Source: Petrimonas mucosa
GTDB lineage: Bacteria > Bacteroidota > Bacteroidia > Bacteroidales > Dysgonomonadaceae
Assembly: GCF_900095795.1 (NCBI RefSeq)
Contig: NZ_LT608328.1
Coordinates: forward strand, 3,155,001-3,219,000
Direction of reading: 5' to 3'
DNA: 64,000 nt
The first letter of the stretch is position 1. Each line of letters begins with the position of its first letter. The position numbers and the translations under genes are program-made. This document shows positions 7,910 through 17,700 of this stretch, piece after piece. A model generated the notes under the pieces. That model made no database searches. It was not told where the DNA came from and saw only the letters and a program-made list of their open reading frames with translations.

Positions 7910-9883
7910 TTAAAGCGTATACCCAATCCACTTTTTCTGGCCATATTCGGTTATCTCCAAATTCACATTGGATAGCGGCCGATCTGCAGATTCATTGAGG
8001 AGTTTCACTCTAATATCCGGCTTTACCCCATTATAGGGGAGCAGCAGAGTGACATATCGCACCACCTTTTCCCTACCATTTTTTTTAACATGGAAACAGA
8101 AGGCCGACCGTGGCTCCTTCACCGTATATACATGCGAGACCCATCCCTCCTCTTCCCGAAGCTCCATTTCACCCATCTCCCGGCTGCACTTCAGGAAGAG
8201 ATTCCATCCCTCCGGATAACTGGTCTCGATTGAATATCTCTTCTTATCTACAATCGGTTCACCCGGAGCAAGCTGGAAATGCAATTCCACATCACCTGCC
8301 GCACTACCGTATGCTTCATCGATAATCACAAAATAGCGCTTATCCACAAACAGCACCGATCGCCGGTGCGTCAGGTCGTCATAACTTCTGTTCTCAACAA
8401 CCAGCAGATCCAGATCGTTGTGGCACTCCCATTTCAAAAGTGCTGGAGCGTAAGCCGAATTGCGGTCGTCCAGTGTAAGGGTCTGGTGAACTTTTGTCTG
8501 CCGGAACCAGGCTCTCCCTTCCCAATCACCGCTATAGATATAGCTTCCTGCATCGGGCATCAATATCCTGCCACCCGCATACAATCCAAAGGTGCCATTA
8601 TCGGGCTGGGAATGGCCTCCTCCATCCGGCCCGCACTTCAAGGCCAGGAAGATGGCATCCCGCTCCCAACTACTCCTCATCGAGTAGAGGCCGCTTTCAG
8701 GAAGGGCAAAGGCTCTCTCGGCCGGAGCCTTTCCTTCGGCTCCACCGGTTGCCATATAGAGGAAATCCTCCCTGTTGAAGAGTTTCGACCAAGCCATGAA
8801 GCGACTCTTATATTGTCCGGGTTCACCGGTCCATGCATCTCCAAACTGCACCACTGTTCCATCGGGATGGCACAACTTCATCGGCACTTCGCACATCTTC
8901 TCGATCTTCTTCTCATAGCTCCGGGGAAAGGCCTCAGCCAGCCCATTCATTTTGGCCAGTTCATAGCTTCTCAGGAACCAGCTTATACATCCCACATGAT
9001 ATCCCATCGCCAGCTCTCTCTGATGTCCGTCGGGATAGACCTGTTTGTCGATCTCAACATTCAGTCTTCTGAAGGCCTCGCTCCTCCAGGCCGGCGACTC
9101 CTTGAACTCAGGGAAGAGAATGGCAATGAATGCCAGGCCTTCGGCTTCCATCAAGGCCCAGTTGCTGTTGGTGGTATATTTGATCATCAGCAGTGTGGCA
9201 TGATCATGGAGGCTGTTCAGGAAATGGATCAACACCTCCGGCGTAAATGAGGGAGAATCGATAAAGCGCTGATACAGCTCACACCAGCTATTGCCCCGTA
9301 TACCGGTCTCGATTGAGCGCCAGGCATAGCTATGCTCTTCATCGTATGGATTCTTTCTCACCCAGTCGATCAGTTGCTCACCCCATGCCCGGGCATATCT
9401 CTCGTCTCCCGTATGCCAGTAGGCCCTGCCCATGGCATTCCAGAAATACATCCGGTTTAACTGCCAGACCCATTCATCATCGGGTACAGGGCGCGCCCCC
9501 CAATCGATATCGTCACCGCAGAAAAAACGGGGATAGGCCGGTTGCCCCACAAAGATATGTTTCAAGGCATCATCAGCCATTTCAATGTCCGCTTTGGATG
9601 CCAAATTGCCCAGGCTCCCGATCCTATCCTCCCGTTTTACGGGATGGTGAATACCCCTCCTCGAACGAAAGTAATCCAACAGGACAGCTCCTTGCTTTTC
9701 TCTCTCCTTCGATTGTAGAATCTCCTTCTCCAGGGCAGCTGGAAGATCAAGCTTCTCCAGCAGGCATTCGACAGACTGCTTTTCAGATGGACATTTGTCG
9801 GATTGCAGGTTGTTCTGCTGCTTCCCGAAAATGGGGAGTAGTGCAAAAAGATGCAACAAGATAACAAGTGAGGTTTTGCTCAT
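7910..9883 (-). CDS. heparin/heparan-sulfate lyase III-like, family PL12
   Basis: A 657-residue secreted lyase. I prefer the ATG at 9883 (MSKTSLVILLHLFALLPIFG, a signal peptide) over 9892. The order is: helical toroid with DIDWGARPVPDDEWVWQLNR (126-143) and WRSIETGIRGNSW (188-200), then the C-terminal beta-sandwich. Asn241 (TTNSNWAL), Tyr295 (LAMGYHVG) and His424 (GGGHSQPDNG) fall almost exactly at the published Pedobacter heparinase III catalytic positions (Asn240, Tyr294, His424). The family cleaves the low-sulfated parts of heparan sulfate to 4,5-unsaturated disaccharides, which the GH88 enzyme nearby would open. A -7 box lies at 10046-10039. PL12 assignment is strong; the exact substrate is inferred. 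Confidence 0.92.
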   Translation of the reverse strand: MSKTSLVILLHLFALLPIFGKQQNNLQSDKCPSEKQSVECLLEKLDLPAALEKEILQSKEREKQGAVLLDYFRSRRGIHHPVKREDRIGSLGNLASKADIEMADDALKHIFVGQPAYPRFFCGDDIDWGARPVPDDEWVWQLNRMYFWNAMGRAYWHTGDERYARAWGEQLIDWVRKNPYDEEHSYAWRSIETGIRGNSWCELYQRFIDSPSFTPEVLIHFLNSLHDHATLLMIKYTTNSNWALMEAEGLAFIAILFPEFKESPAWRSEAFRRLNVEIDKQVYPDGHQRELAMGYHVGCISWFLRSYELAKMNGLAEAFPRSYEKKIEKMCEVPMKLCHPDGTVVQFGDAWTGEPGQYKSRFMAWSKLFNREDFLYMATGGAEGKAPAERAFALPESGLYSMRSSWERDAIFLALKCGPDGGGHSQPDNGTFGLYAGGRILMPDAGSYIYSGDWEGRAWFRQTKVHQTLTLDDRNSAYAPALLKWECHNDLDLLVVENRSYDDLTHRRSVLFVDKRYFVIIDEAYGSAAGDVELHFQLAPGEPIVDKKRYSIETSYPEGWNLFLKCSREMGEMELREEEGWVSHVYTVKEPRSAFCFHVKKNGREKVVRYVTLLLPYNGVKPDIRVKLLNESADRPLSNVNLEITEYGQKKWIGYTL

Positions 9884-10038
9884 GGTTGCCAAGTGATAAA
9901 TTTACGGTACTATACATCACCTTCCGATACGCTATCCGCCGGAATTCTACAGAAGTCTGAATTTCAAGAGTGGTCGCGTCAATCGAGGGAGACATTTCAA
10001 GAATTCAGGGGTCACAATTGAGATCGACTCTGCATGAA

Positions 10039-10070
10039 CAAAAGTAGTCATAATCCAGTCTAATTAACAA
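10039..10070 (-). promoter_or_regulatory. probable promoter of the PL12 lyase gene
   Basis: On the minus strand TACTTTTG (10046-10039) matches the TAnnTTTG -7 element, with TTG at 10070-10068, 21 bp upstream. Transcription would start near 10034, giving a leader of about 150 nt before the ATG at 9883. This suggests the lyases have their own transcript apart from the symporter gene. Confidence 0.45.
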
Positions 10071-10149
10071 GCAATATCATTAACAATAGTTAATAAATAG
10101 GCAAAGATCCCATACAACGATCAGTGCAAACTCAACAGACAGTGCAGAC

Positions 10150-11340
10150 CTACTGGTTCCCCACTTTGGCTGCCCATCTATCCATTATCATGGCAACGGC
10201 ACCGTCACCGGTCACGTTACAGGCCGTTCCGAAACTGTCCACTGCAATATAAACGGTAATCATCAAGCCGATCATCTGTTCATCGAAACCCAGCATGGAC
10301 TGAATAATCCCGATAGCTGCCATAATGGCTCCACCGGGAACACCGGGAGCCGCAACCATGGTAATCCCCACCATAAAGATAAAGCCGACAAAAGTGGGAA
10401 AATCTACCGCCATTCCGAAGAAATAGATGATTGCCAGCGAAAAGCCGACAACCTTCATTGCACTTCCGGCCAGATGGATCGTAGCGCAGAGCGGGATCAC
10501 AAAGGAGGCTACATTGGGATTGACCTTGTTGTTGAGCGCACATTGAAGCGTCACGGGGATGGTTGCAGCCGATGAAGATGTCCCCAATGCCGTCATATAG
10601 GCAGGGAGCATCGTTTTCAACGCCTTCAGTGGATGGCGACGTGAAACGGCACCAGCAACTGCATACTGGATAAGCAACAGCAGGATATGCAGCACAAAGA
10701 TCACCGATATCACTTTCAGGAACAACATGATTACGGAGTAGACCTGTCCGGAAATCGAGATGGAGAGGAACATCCCGAAAATATATAGTGGTAACAACGG
10801 GATAATGAGTGTGCCGATGATCATCGTCACGATGTCGCGGAAATCGGAAAAGGCTTTCTGCAACGTCTCTCCAGCAATGACCGAGAGCCCGATACCAATG
10901 CAAAACGACAAAATCAGAGCCGACATCACATCCATGACAGGGGGCATTCCAATCGAGAAAAAGGTCTTGATGGCACCTTCCTCGATACTTTGAACCGACG
11001 CCGCATCAATTGTACCGGTTATGATTTTCGGGAAGACCGCTTGACACGAAAAAAAGGTAAGAAACCCCGAGAAGAGGGTCGACAGGTATGCGATGGCAGC
11101 AGTGATCAACAAAAGCTTCCCTGCACCCTTTCCCAACTCGCCAATGGCGGGAGCAACCAACCCGAGTATGATCAACGGTATGAAAAACGACAGGAAGTTT
11201 CCAAACAGATCGTTAAACGTAGCGAAGATCCTGGCAAACCAGACCGGCACAAACTGTCCGAGCATGATTCCCAATATAATGGCGATAACAACGCGTCCTA
11301 ACAAAGGTATTCTCTTCAAATGGATCAATATTTTACTCAT
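10150..11340 (-). CDS. dicarboxylate/amino acid:cation symporter (DAACS family)
   Basis: A 396-residue inner-membrane protein of the GltP/DctA/SstT type. Visible hallmarks: eight or so hydrophobic helices, the serine-rich re-entrant hairpin GTSSSAATIPVT, the second hairpin AAPGVPGGAIMAA, and ACNVTGDGA in the last transport helix (NxxGDG, substrate and Na+ site). Known substrates in the family are glutamate, aspartate, C4-dicarboxylates, serine and threonine. It sits between a GH88 enzyme and the heparinases, where one would expect a sugar permease of the major facilitator type. It may import an acidic product such as a hexuronate derivative (inference). The 266 bp to the next gene on its 3' side hold the lyase promoter. 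Confidence 0.92.
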   Translation of the reverse strand: MSKILIHLKRIPLLGRVVIAIILGIMLGQFVPVWFARIFATFNDLFGNFLSFFIPLIILGLVAPAIGELGKGAGKLLLITAAIAYLSTLFSGFLTFFSCQAVFPKIITGTIDAASVQSIEEGAIKTFFSIGMPPVMDVMSALILSFCIGIGLSVIAGETLQKAFSDFRDIVTMIIGTLIIPLLPLYIFGMFLSISISGQVYSVIMLFLKVISVIFVLHILLLLIQYAVAGAVSRRHPLKALKTMLPAYMTALGTSSSAATIPVTLQCALNNKVNPNVASFVIPLCATIHLAGSAMKVVGFSLAIIYFFGMAVDFPTFVGFIFMVGITMVAAPGVPGGAIMAAIGIIQSMLGFDEQMIGLMITVYIAVDSFGTACNVTGDGAVAMIMDRWAAKVGNQ

Positions 11341-11534
11341 AATAAGTATGATTTAGGTTCCTTGCGAACATCTGGACTTCACTCCTCAAACTGCGCGGGA
11401 TATCTACATCACAAGGGAGGAGATATTCACCACCTGCATGGAAACAGCTGAAAGCGCCCTCACGATATCGGGTTCATTATATCCGTGGGGCGCTTGTTCC
11501 AGCAGGGTCAGAGATAGTGTCTCATGATCGTTTC
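11341..11534 (-). other. intergenic stretch with a possible coding remnant
   Basis: Between GH88 and the symporter, one minus-strand frame stays open for about 45 codons without a start, reading LTLLEQAPHGYNEPDIVRAL and ending SSLVM before TAG at 11406-11404. The family was not recognised. It may be the 3' end of a deleted gene or coincidence. I saw no promoter motif here. Confidence 0.2.
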
Positions 11535-12779
11535 TCAGAACAGAGGTTGATTGTGTTCAATTTTAGACTTTCTCAACAGTGCTTCAAGAAAATAGTAATC
11601 GGCATAGACCAACGGCACATCAATCTCGGAGTTGAGCGATTTTGCCCCGGTACTATGGAGCAGCAGAAATCCTCCATCCGCACCGGGAGCGGCACGATAG
11701 CTGCTTGTAAGATTCTCCAGGATGGTATCGGCCCACTGTCTGTAGAGTCCGGCATCCTCCACATTGTAACCGCTGAGTTCATACAGTGCTGAAGCTATAA
11801 TGGCTGCGGCCGATACGTCACGCGGCTCATCCGGAATTTCAGGTGCGTCGAAATCCCAATAGGGAATCAGGTCATCCGGAAGACGTGGATGGGAGAATAT
11901 GAAATCGGCAATATGGTTTGCCTGATCCAGATAAAGCTGATCGCCAGTCTCCCTGTACATGAGGGTAAAACCGTAGAGCGCCCACGCCTCGCCTCTCGAC
12001 CAGGTAGACTCATGGGCATAACCTTGATGAGTATGCCTGTTCAGGACTTCACCGGTTATGGTGTCGTAGTCCACCACATGGTAAGTACCGTAATCGGGCC
12101 TAAAATGGTTTTTTATTGTACTGTTTGCATGGTTGACGGCAATCTGGTAGAAAGTAGAGTCGTTGCTCTCCCTGAATGCCCAGAAGAGCAGCTCCAGATT
12201 CATCATGTTGTCGATAATTACCGGACATTGCCACTTATCCCCGTTATGATCCCAAGACCTGATAATCTTTGCTCCCGGTTTATATCGGGTTGCCAATGAG
12301 CGGGCAGCATCAAGGAGGATCTCCCTGTACTCCTGATCACCGGTAAGACGCAATCCATTACCGAAACTGTTGTACATCATGAATCCGAGATCGTGTGTCC
12401 CTGTGTGGTATCTGAGAACCTGCAACGGCTCCGTAAATTTCCTGGCCCTCTCTTCCCAAGCCGGATCATTGGTCATCTCATACATGAACCAAAGTTCACC
12501 GGGAAAGAAACCGCTTGTCCAGTCGTGTGCAGTTACCACTTTCAATGAACCATCCTTTTCGAGTGTTCTGGGGCTGACCAGCGGCCGGCTCGCCCTCCGG
12601 GCAGAGTCACGCGTATCCTTGCTGATGGCTTCGGTTGTGAGATCGATTGCATATTGCAGCTGCTGTGCAGCAAAGTTGAAGTTCTCGGCGACAATATCAT
12701 TTGATTGTCCACTCTTGCAGGACTGCAACATGGTCAGTGCCGTGCATAAAAACAGGGTAATGAATGTTCTTGCGTTCAT
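11535..12779 (-). CDS. GH88 unsaturated glucuronyl hydrolase, lipoprotein
   Basis: A 414-residue enzyme with a lipoprotein signal (MNARTFITLF...LTMLQSC, lipid-modified Cys21), so membrane-anchored. I chose the ATG at 12779; the frame extends six codons further. The alpha6/alpha6 barrel carries the two catalytic Asp candidates, Asp130 (GTHDLGFM) and Asp190 (VIIDNMMN). HQGYAHESTWSRGEAWALYG and DVSAAAIIASALYEL are further family signatures. GH88 enzymes hydrate the C4=C5 bond of the uronic residue that lyases create, releasing a 4-deoxy-hexosulose uronate and the reducing sugar. This is the step directly after the three heparinase-fold lyases to the left. Confidence 0.93.
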   Translation of the reverse strand: MNARTFITLFLCTALTMLQSCKSGQSNDIVAENFNFAAQQLQYAIDLTTEAISKDTRDSARRASRPLVSPRTLEKDGSLKVVTAHDWTSGFFPGELWFMYEMTNDPAWEERARKFTEPLQVLRYHTGTHDLGFMMYNSFGNGLRLTGDQEYREILLDAARSLATRYKPGAKIIRSWDHNGDKWQCPVIIDNMMNLELLFWAFRESNDSTFYQIAVNHANSTIKNHFRPDYGTYHVVDYDTITGEVLNRHTHQGYAHESTWSRGEAWALYGFTLMYRETGDQLYLDQANHIADFIFSHPRLPDDLIPYWDFDAPEIPDEPRDVSAAAIIASALYELSGYNVEDAGLYRQWADTILENLTSSYRAAPGADGGFLLLHSTGAKSLNSEIDVPLVYADYYFLEALLRKSKIEHNQPLF

Positions 12780-13320
12780 TTTTCTTGTTTTGCTCAATTT
12801 TAATTTCGGTATTATCTCTTCTCTTCTTAACGGTAACTCAACTATCCAAATTCAGGTAAAAAATGGATTGCCGACTCCCCCTCTCGATCTGGTTCCGGGC
12901 ACATATCGCTTATTGAGGGCCGATATCAGGCGAACTGCAGATCTGAAAATTACAGCTATCTGGTCTGTTACCTCCAAATTTTCTCTCTCCACGGGTATAT
13001 TTGAACTCCCCGGTCAAAACAAGCAACCCACTATTCTCAGGTACAACTTGAGGTGAGTTCAATGTTAAAAATAGGAATAGCCAGTAGGAATATAGCGGAC
13101 AAATTTCCAGCCATAAAGTTACAGAAATTTATTTCATGATCGACCACTTTCTCAAAGAATTTGACACCCTGCCGAGGGAGCATTCACTTCTAGTGGAGAA
13201 GAGAAGGAAGAGAAACCGTAAAATCACGATGTCGCAAAAGCGAAGTGACGACCATACTGATTCTGTTCCACATCAGGTCGTTCATGAACTCGAGAAGTTA
13301 CCATCTCTGACATTGCTGGC
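12780..13320. other. 541-bp gap without a recognisable gene
   Basis: The gap lies between CstA and GH88 and is AT-richer than the flanking genes. A 71-codon plus-strand frame (13136-13351) begins MIDHFLKEFDTLPREHSLLV but matches no family I know and runs into the 3' end of cstA; I do not call it. No TAnnTTTG box in the right orientation for GH88 was found, and no tRNA-like or repeat structure. Confidence 0.4.
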
Positions 13321-14751
13321 TTACCTGCCCTTTGATTCTCTGCTGGTATAAAACAGAAATAAAAGCAATGAAAGAAACGTCACAATGATACCCATACTGT
13401 ATGCAATGTTTTTTGAAAGGGCAAGCCCCTCCGGAGCAAGCATGATGTAGGTGGTAACCACTGCCGTCATGAATAAGGCCGGGAGCAGGGTTATCCAGAA
13501 ACCCTTCCCTTTCTGGAAGAGATAAACCGTTATGGTCCAAAGGACAACCGTTGCCAGGGTCTGATTGGACCAGGCAAAGTAGCGCCAAACTACATCGAAA
13601 TTGATGGTTGTCAGCACAAAACCGACAACAAAGAGCGGAACAGTAATAATCAGCCTGTTCTTGATTGGTTTCTGATTGAATTTCAACAGATCGCCAACCG
13701 TAAGCCTGGCGCTCCTGAAAGCGGTATCGCCAGAAGTGATCGGCGCAGCAACAACACCCAGTATGGCCAATATTGCCCCCACTCTTCCCAACAGGGAGTT
13801 GGAGATCTCATTGACCACCCAGGCGGCATTGCCTTTTTGCGCAATCATAACCTCTCCCAGTTCCTGTATGCCACCGAAGAAACTCATGCTGATTGCGGCC
13901 CAGATCAGTGCTACAACACCCTCGATAACCATTGCACCATAGAATACCTTTCGCCCCTCACTCTCATTTTTTATACAGCGTGCCATTAAGGGCGATTGTG
14001 TGGCGTGAAAACCTGATATGGCGCCACATGCAATTGTAATGAAGAGCATGGGGAAAATGGGAAATCTCACTTTGTCGTAATGAAAGTTCTGCCAGTTCTC
14101 CGGGATCAATTCCGGGATGGAAAATCCCTTAATTATTAACGCAATAATCAGGCTGACTGCCATGAAGAGCAGTGCAAATCCAAAGAGTGGATATATCTTT
14201 CCTATGATCTTGTCGATCGGCAACAAGGTTGCTAAGATGTAGTAGCCAAATATGATCCAAACCCAAAATTTAAAATCGAGGGTTGCTGGCGTCAGGTTGG
14301 CAAGTATACCGGCAGGACCGGAAATGAAGACTACCCCGACAAGGACTAAAAGCACAATCGTAAAGACCCTCATCAGCTGTTTCACGCCTCCCCCCAAATA
14401 GATACCGATAATTTCAGTTATACTTAATCCACCGTGCCTTACCGACAACATGCCCGAAAAGAAGTCATGTGCTGCCCCTGCAAATACTGTCCCGAGCACT
14501 ATCCAGACAAATGCAACAGGCCCCCATAATGCGCCGGCAATTGCACCGAATATTGGACCTAATCCGGCAATGTTGAGGAATTGAATAAGGAGGACCCGCC
14601 ACCAAGGCATGGGCACATAGTCCACTCCGTCGCTCAGGGATGTAGCCGGAGTGGCTCTGTTGGGGTCAACCTCCATCACTCTTTCCAAGTACCTGGAATA
14701 AAGGATATAACCGCCCAAAAGTATAACAAGGGAAATCAAAAAGGTAATCAT
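13321..14751 (-). CDS. cstA: carbon starvation CstA family transporter
   Basis: A 476-residue polytopic membrane protein with CstA hallmarks: NRATPATSLSDGVDYVPMPW near the N-terminus, QFLNIAGLGPIFGAIAGALW, and GTVFAGAAHDFFSGMLSVRHG. Later segments include IACGAISGFHATQSPLMARC and TSGDTAFRSARL. This is the shorter family form (E. coli CstA is about 700 residues), usual in Bacteroidetes. Characterised members move peptides or pyruvate. It starts 33 bp after the double-flavin gene, so it is probably co-transcribed with the two FAD oxidoreductases. It may take up a small product of their pathway (inference). Confidence 0.92.
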   Translation of the reverse strand: MITFLISLVILLGGYILYSRYLERVMEVDPNRATPATSLSDGVDYVPMPWWRVLLIQFLNIAGLGPIFGAIAGALWGPVAFVWIVLGTVFAGAAHDFFSGMLSVRHGGLSITEIIGIYLGGGVKQLMRVFTIVLLVLVGVVFISGPAGILANLTPATLDFKFWVWIIFGYYILATLLPIDKIIGKIYPLFGFALLFMAVSLIIALIIKGFSIPELIPENWQNFHYDKVRFPIFPMLFITIACGAISGFHATQSPLMARCIKNESEGRKVFYGAMVIEGVVALIWAAISMSFFGGIQELGEVMIAQKGNAAWVVNEISNSLLGRVGAILAILGVVAAPITSGDTAFRSARLTVGDLLKFNQKPIKNRLIITVPLFVVGFVLTTINFDVVWRYFAWSNQTLATVVLWTITVYLFQKGKGFWITLLPALFMTAVVTTYIMLAPEGLALSKNIAYSMGIIVTFLSLLLFLFYTSRESKGR

Positions 14752-14784
14752 ATCTGCCTAACTTACAAACTGTTGCAATCAATT

Positions 14785-17700
14785 TCAAAGCTCAATCTCC
14801 TTGACCAGTTTTTTAGTCGCTCTCGGGAAGGAGGTCTTTCTCAGGTAATCCTCCCACTGCTCTCTATCCGTCGAATAGCTTCTACCGGTGAGTTCCTTCA
14901 GTTCATTTGCTGCAAAGTTACTCAAATTGAAATGAATATCATCCAGGTAGTCGACAAGCAGGGAATAACCTCTTTTTGAACCGCATCGCGCCAACGCAGA
15001 GGCAATAGCTGTTTCAAGCACTGCCCCGAACACTTTCCATCTTGTTTCATGATAATTGTCGGTCATATATCCCCCCACATTTTCATCATCCAGTAACTTC
15101 TCGAGACCGGGGATCAGGGCGCTGTCGGGCACTCGTTCCGCAAAGAAACACAAGTTAAGGATACGGTTGTAGAACGGGATTATCTTCAAATCGATCCGTT
15201 CGTCGTAATAATCTGATTCTCTTTTTACCATACCGCCACCGGCAACCGTATTATCCAATATGTGTCTGATTACAGAAGTAGCTTCACGGTAACCGGCCAT
15301 GGCCAACAGGGCCATATTCTGGTTGATCCGCCAAAATAGCCCTTTCAGCATATTTTTCTCCCTGCCCCGTATATCATCATACGTCTCCACAAATCCGCCA
15401 GGATAGCCCTTGGAGCGCTCTTCATCAAACATTTCAGCGAGTTCATTCATGATCAGTCGACACCCCTCACTCTCCCCGAACCAGGCAAGTGCTTTTGCCA
15501 GCAACAGTTTGCCGCGTCCATCCGGAGAAGAGTGGAAATTGTTTTTGAGCTCTGTTACACAACTCTCCTTACTCAATCTGCAGCATTCGTACAAAAACTC
15601 ATCCTTCCCCTCTCCGAGACTTTTTATTCGAAAATCTATCTCCTCAGGATCATTCAATCTGTTTCCGGTTGTTAGATCTGAAAACTCACCCGGAATAAAG
15701 CCGCGGGAGAACCATTCCTTTTGAAGCTCCTTTATCTGAAAGTTTCTGAGATGGTCGTTTCCGACTGCTGACTTCGCAGCAATCTGACCCGCAAGGTAAC
15801 CTAGCACGGTAAGATCAGCCGACATCCTTGTAAACTGAAGTACATTATGTGTCTGGGAGAAAGCTTTCCCCACCACCATAACACCCTCCAAACCTTTCGG
15901 CAGTAATGATCTGAACGGGATCTCCACTTTTACGATATTGGAATGAGGCAACAAGAAACCACACCGGGAATATTCACCGTAGCCCACAAAATGTGGATCG
16001 TAATCACTGCTTGCAACGGCAACTAAATCGTCAAAATGGGTCTTCTCAACTGCATCGATAAGATTTAGTTCGTAATCTCCAATAATTCTTCTCGACTCCC
16101 TTACTGTCAGATAGGGGTGAAAATCATAGAAATGGGCTTCGTAATGTGACAAGAAGAGTCCTCTCTGCAGTTCTGAAATTTTAGTGTTATCTATAATATC
16201 GTAATCCGAAGTTATCGGCGTCGGACTCTTTCCCCCACCGGCCAAATTCCATTGACTGTAGTTCTGTGTCATCCCGTTCCTGTCATTGCCATGGCGATAG
16301 CCGGCACCGGCAAAACAAGCAATGTCACCATCACCCGTTGAATCCACTACAATGTCTCCCAACACTTTCTCCAGTTTACCGTTCCTGCATATCAGGATCC
16401 CTTTTACCCGACCATCCTCTACAATGGAACCGCAAACGATGGATCCGGAAAGAAATTTTACATTGTTCTCCTTGAACCACTTCAGGAAGTAGTACTGACG
16501 GCCCGGCTTCTTGTTGAATCCAATCTCGTTGGCCAGTTTGTCCGATTCGCCTTCAAGTCTGTCTAAAAACCTGTTATCCCTAAGACCGTGGTAATAACCC
16601 ATTACACCACCAACTGTTTTGGTTCCACCCGGATCATTAAAATAGTCTACAGCAACAACATCCGCCCCCATCTCGGCAGCTCCCATGGCTACCGGCGCTC
16701 CCGACGTACCGGATCCGCCCACTACTACTTGACATCCGGTTGAATCATGGATCCGTTCCGCGATTGAGCCATCACACTTTCTGAGCGGGACGGAGAAGTT
16801 GCTCTCGTTGTATTGCCGGGGGTTGATGCTATCTAACGAGAAAGTTTGTCCCGCTAAATGCACTCTTTTCTGAGGGCTCCCTTTTCCGGAAAAATCAATT
16901 TTTTTCACACACTGTGCAGCACTATCCCGGATAGCCAGTAACTGCTCACCATCAAGCTCACCTTGCAGATTCTCCAGCAAATAGTATCCACCAAGATCGA
17001 TGACTGGCAACGGGGTATTCCCGGAAAGGAGAATCGAACTCTCATATGCGTAGTAATGAACTTTAGCCTTGGTCAAAGAGTCATCGATCAGTTTCAGGTT
17101 TCGTCCAACCTCTCCTGCAAGCAGCCTCGACTGCACCTCAATCTCTTCAAACTTCTGACTTTCAGGAGTGTACTGAAACTCAAGAAAAGCTTGATCATTC
17201 ACATTTTTACCTCTGTGCATCCGGATCTCATTACCTTCCAATCCGAGATTAGCAGGGACTTTTACAATCTTCTTCTTCGGTTTGTCAACCCCCAGAAGCT
17301 CTAAAACAAAACCTACCTTCTCAACAGTGTACTTTTGCTGGATCAGGTTTCTGCTGAACAGCAGGTTATCAGAACAGTCAATAAACTTTCTGCATTTTAC
17401 AGTAAACACTCCGTGCTTACAGGCAAGCAGTGCACCCGAGACCTTCTTTCCATCTGTAATCATTCCACACACATCGGTCATTAACAACAGATGGACATTA
17501 TTAACGAGCAGGTTTCTGAGCAATCCCTTTTTGATTGAACCGGCAAAAAGGAGCAGTTCATCATCGAAACGGCTGCTATTCGGGCCAGTCCCACCAGTCG
17601 CAAAGATCTCGCGTGTCTCATCCTTAGGGAAGAATAGTTGTAACAATTCAGGATCCCAACGATCGACCCCTTGATCACCGATCCACAATCTTCTTTTTGC

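Noticed and set aside
12370-13056. A 228-codon plus-strand frame across the GH88 start
   Set aside because: Most of it is antisense to GH88; the remainder lies in the gap and shows no recognisable sequence.
13136-13351. A 71-codon plus-strand frame starting MIDHFLKEFD
   Set aside because: No recognised family, no promoter, and it overlaps the 3' end of cstA on the other strand; described only as part of the gap.
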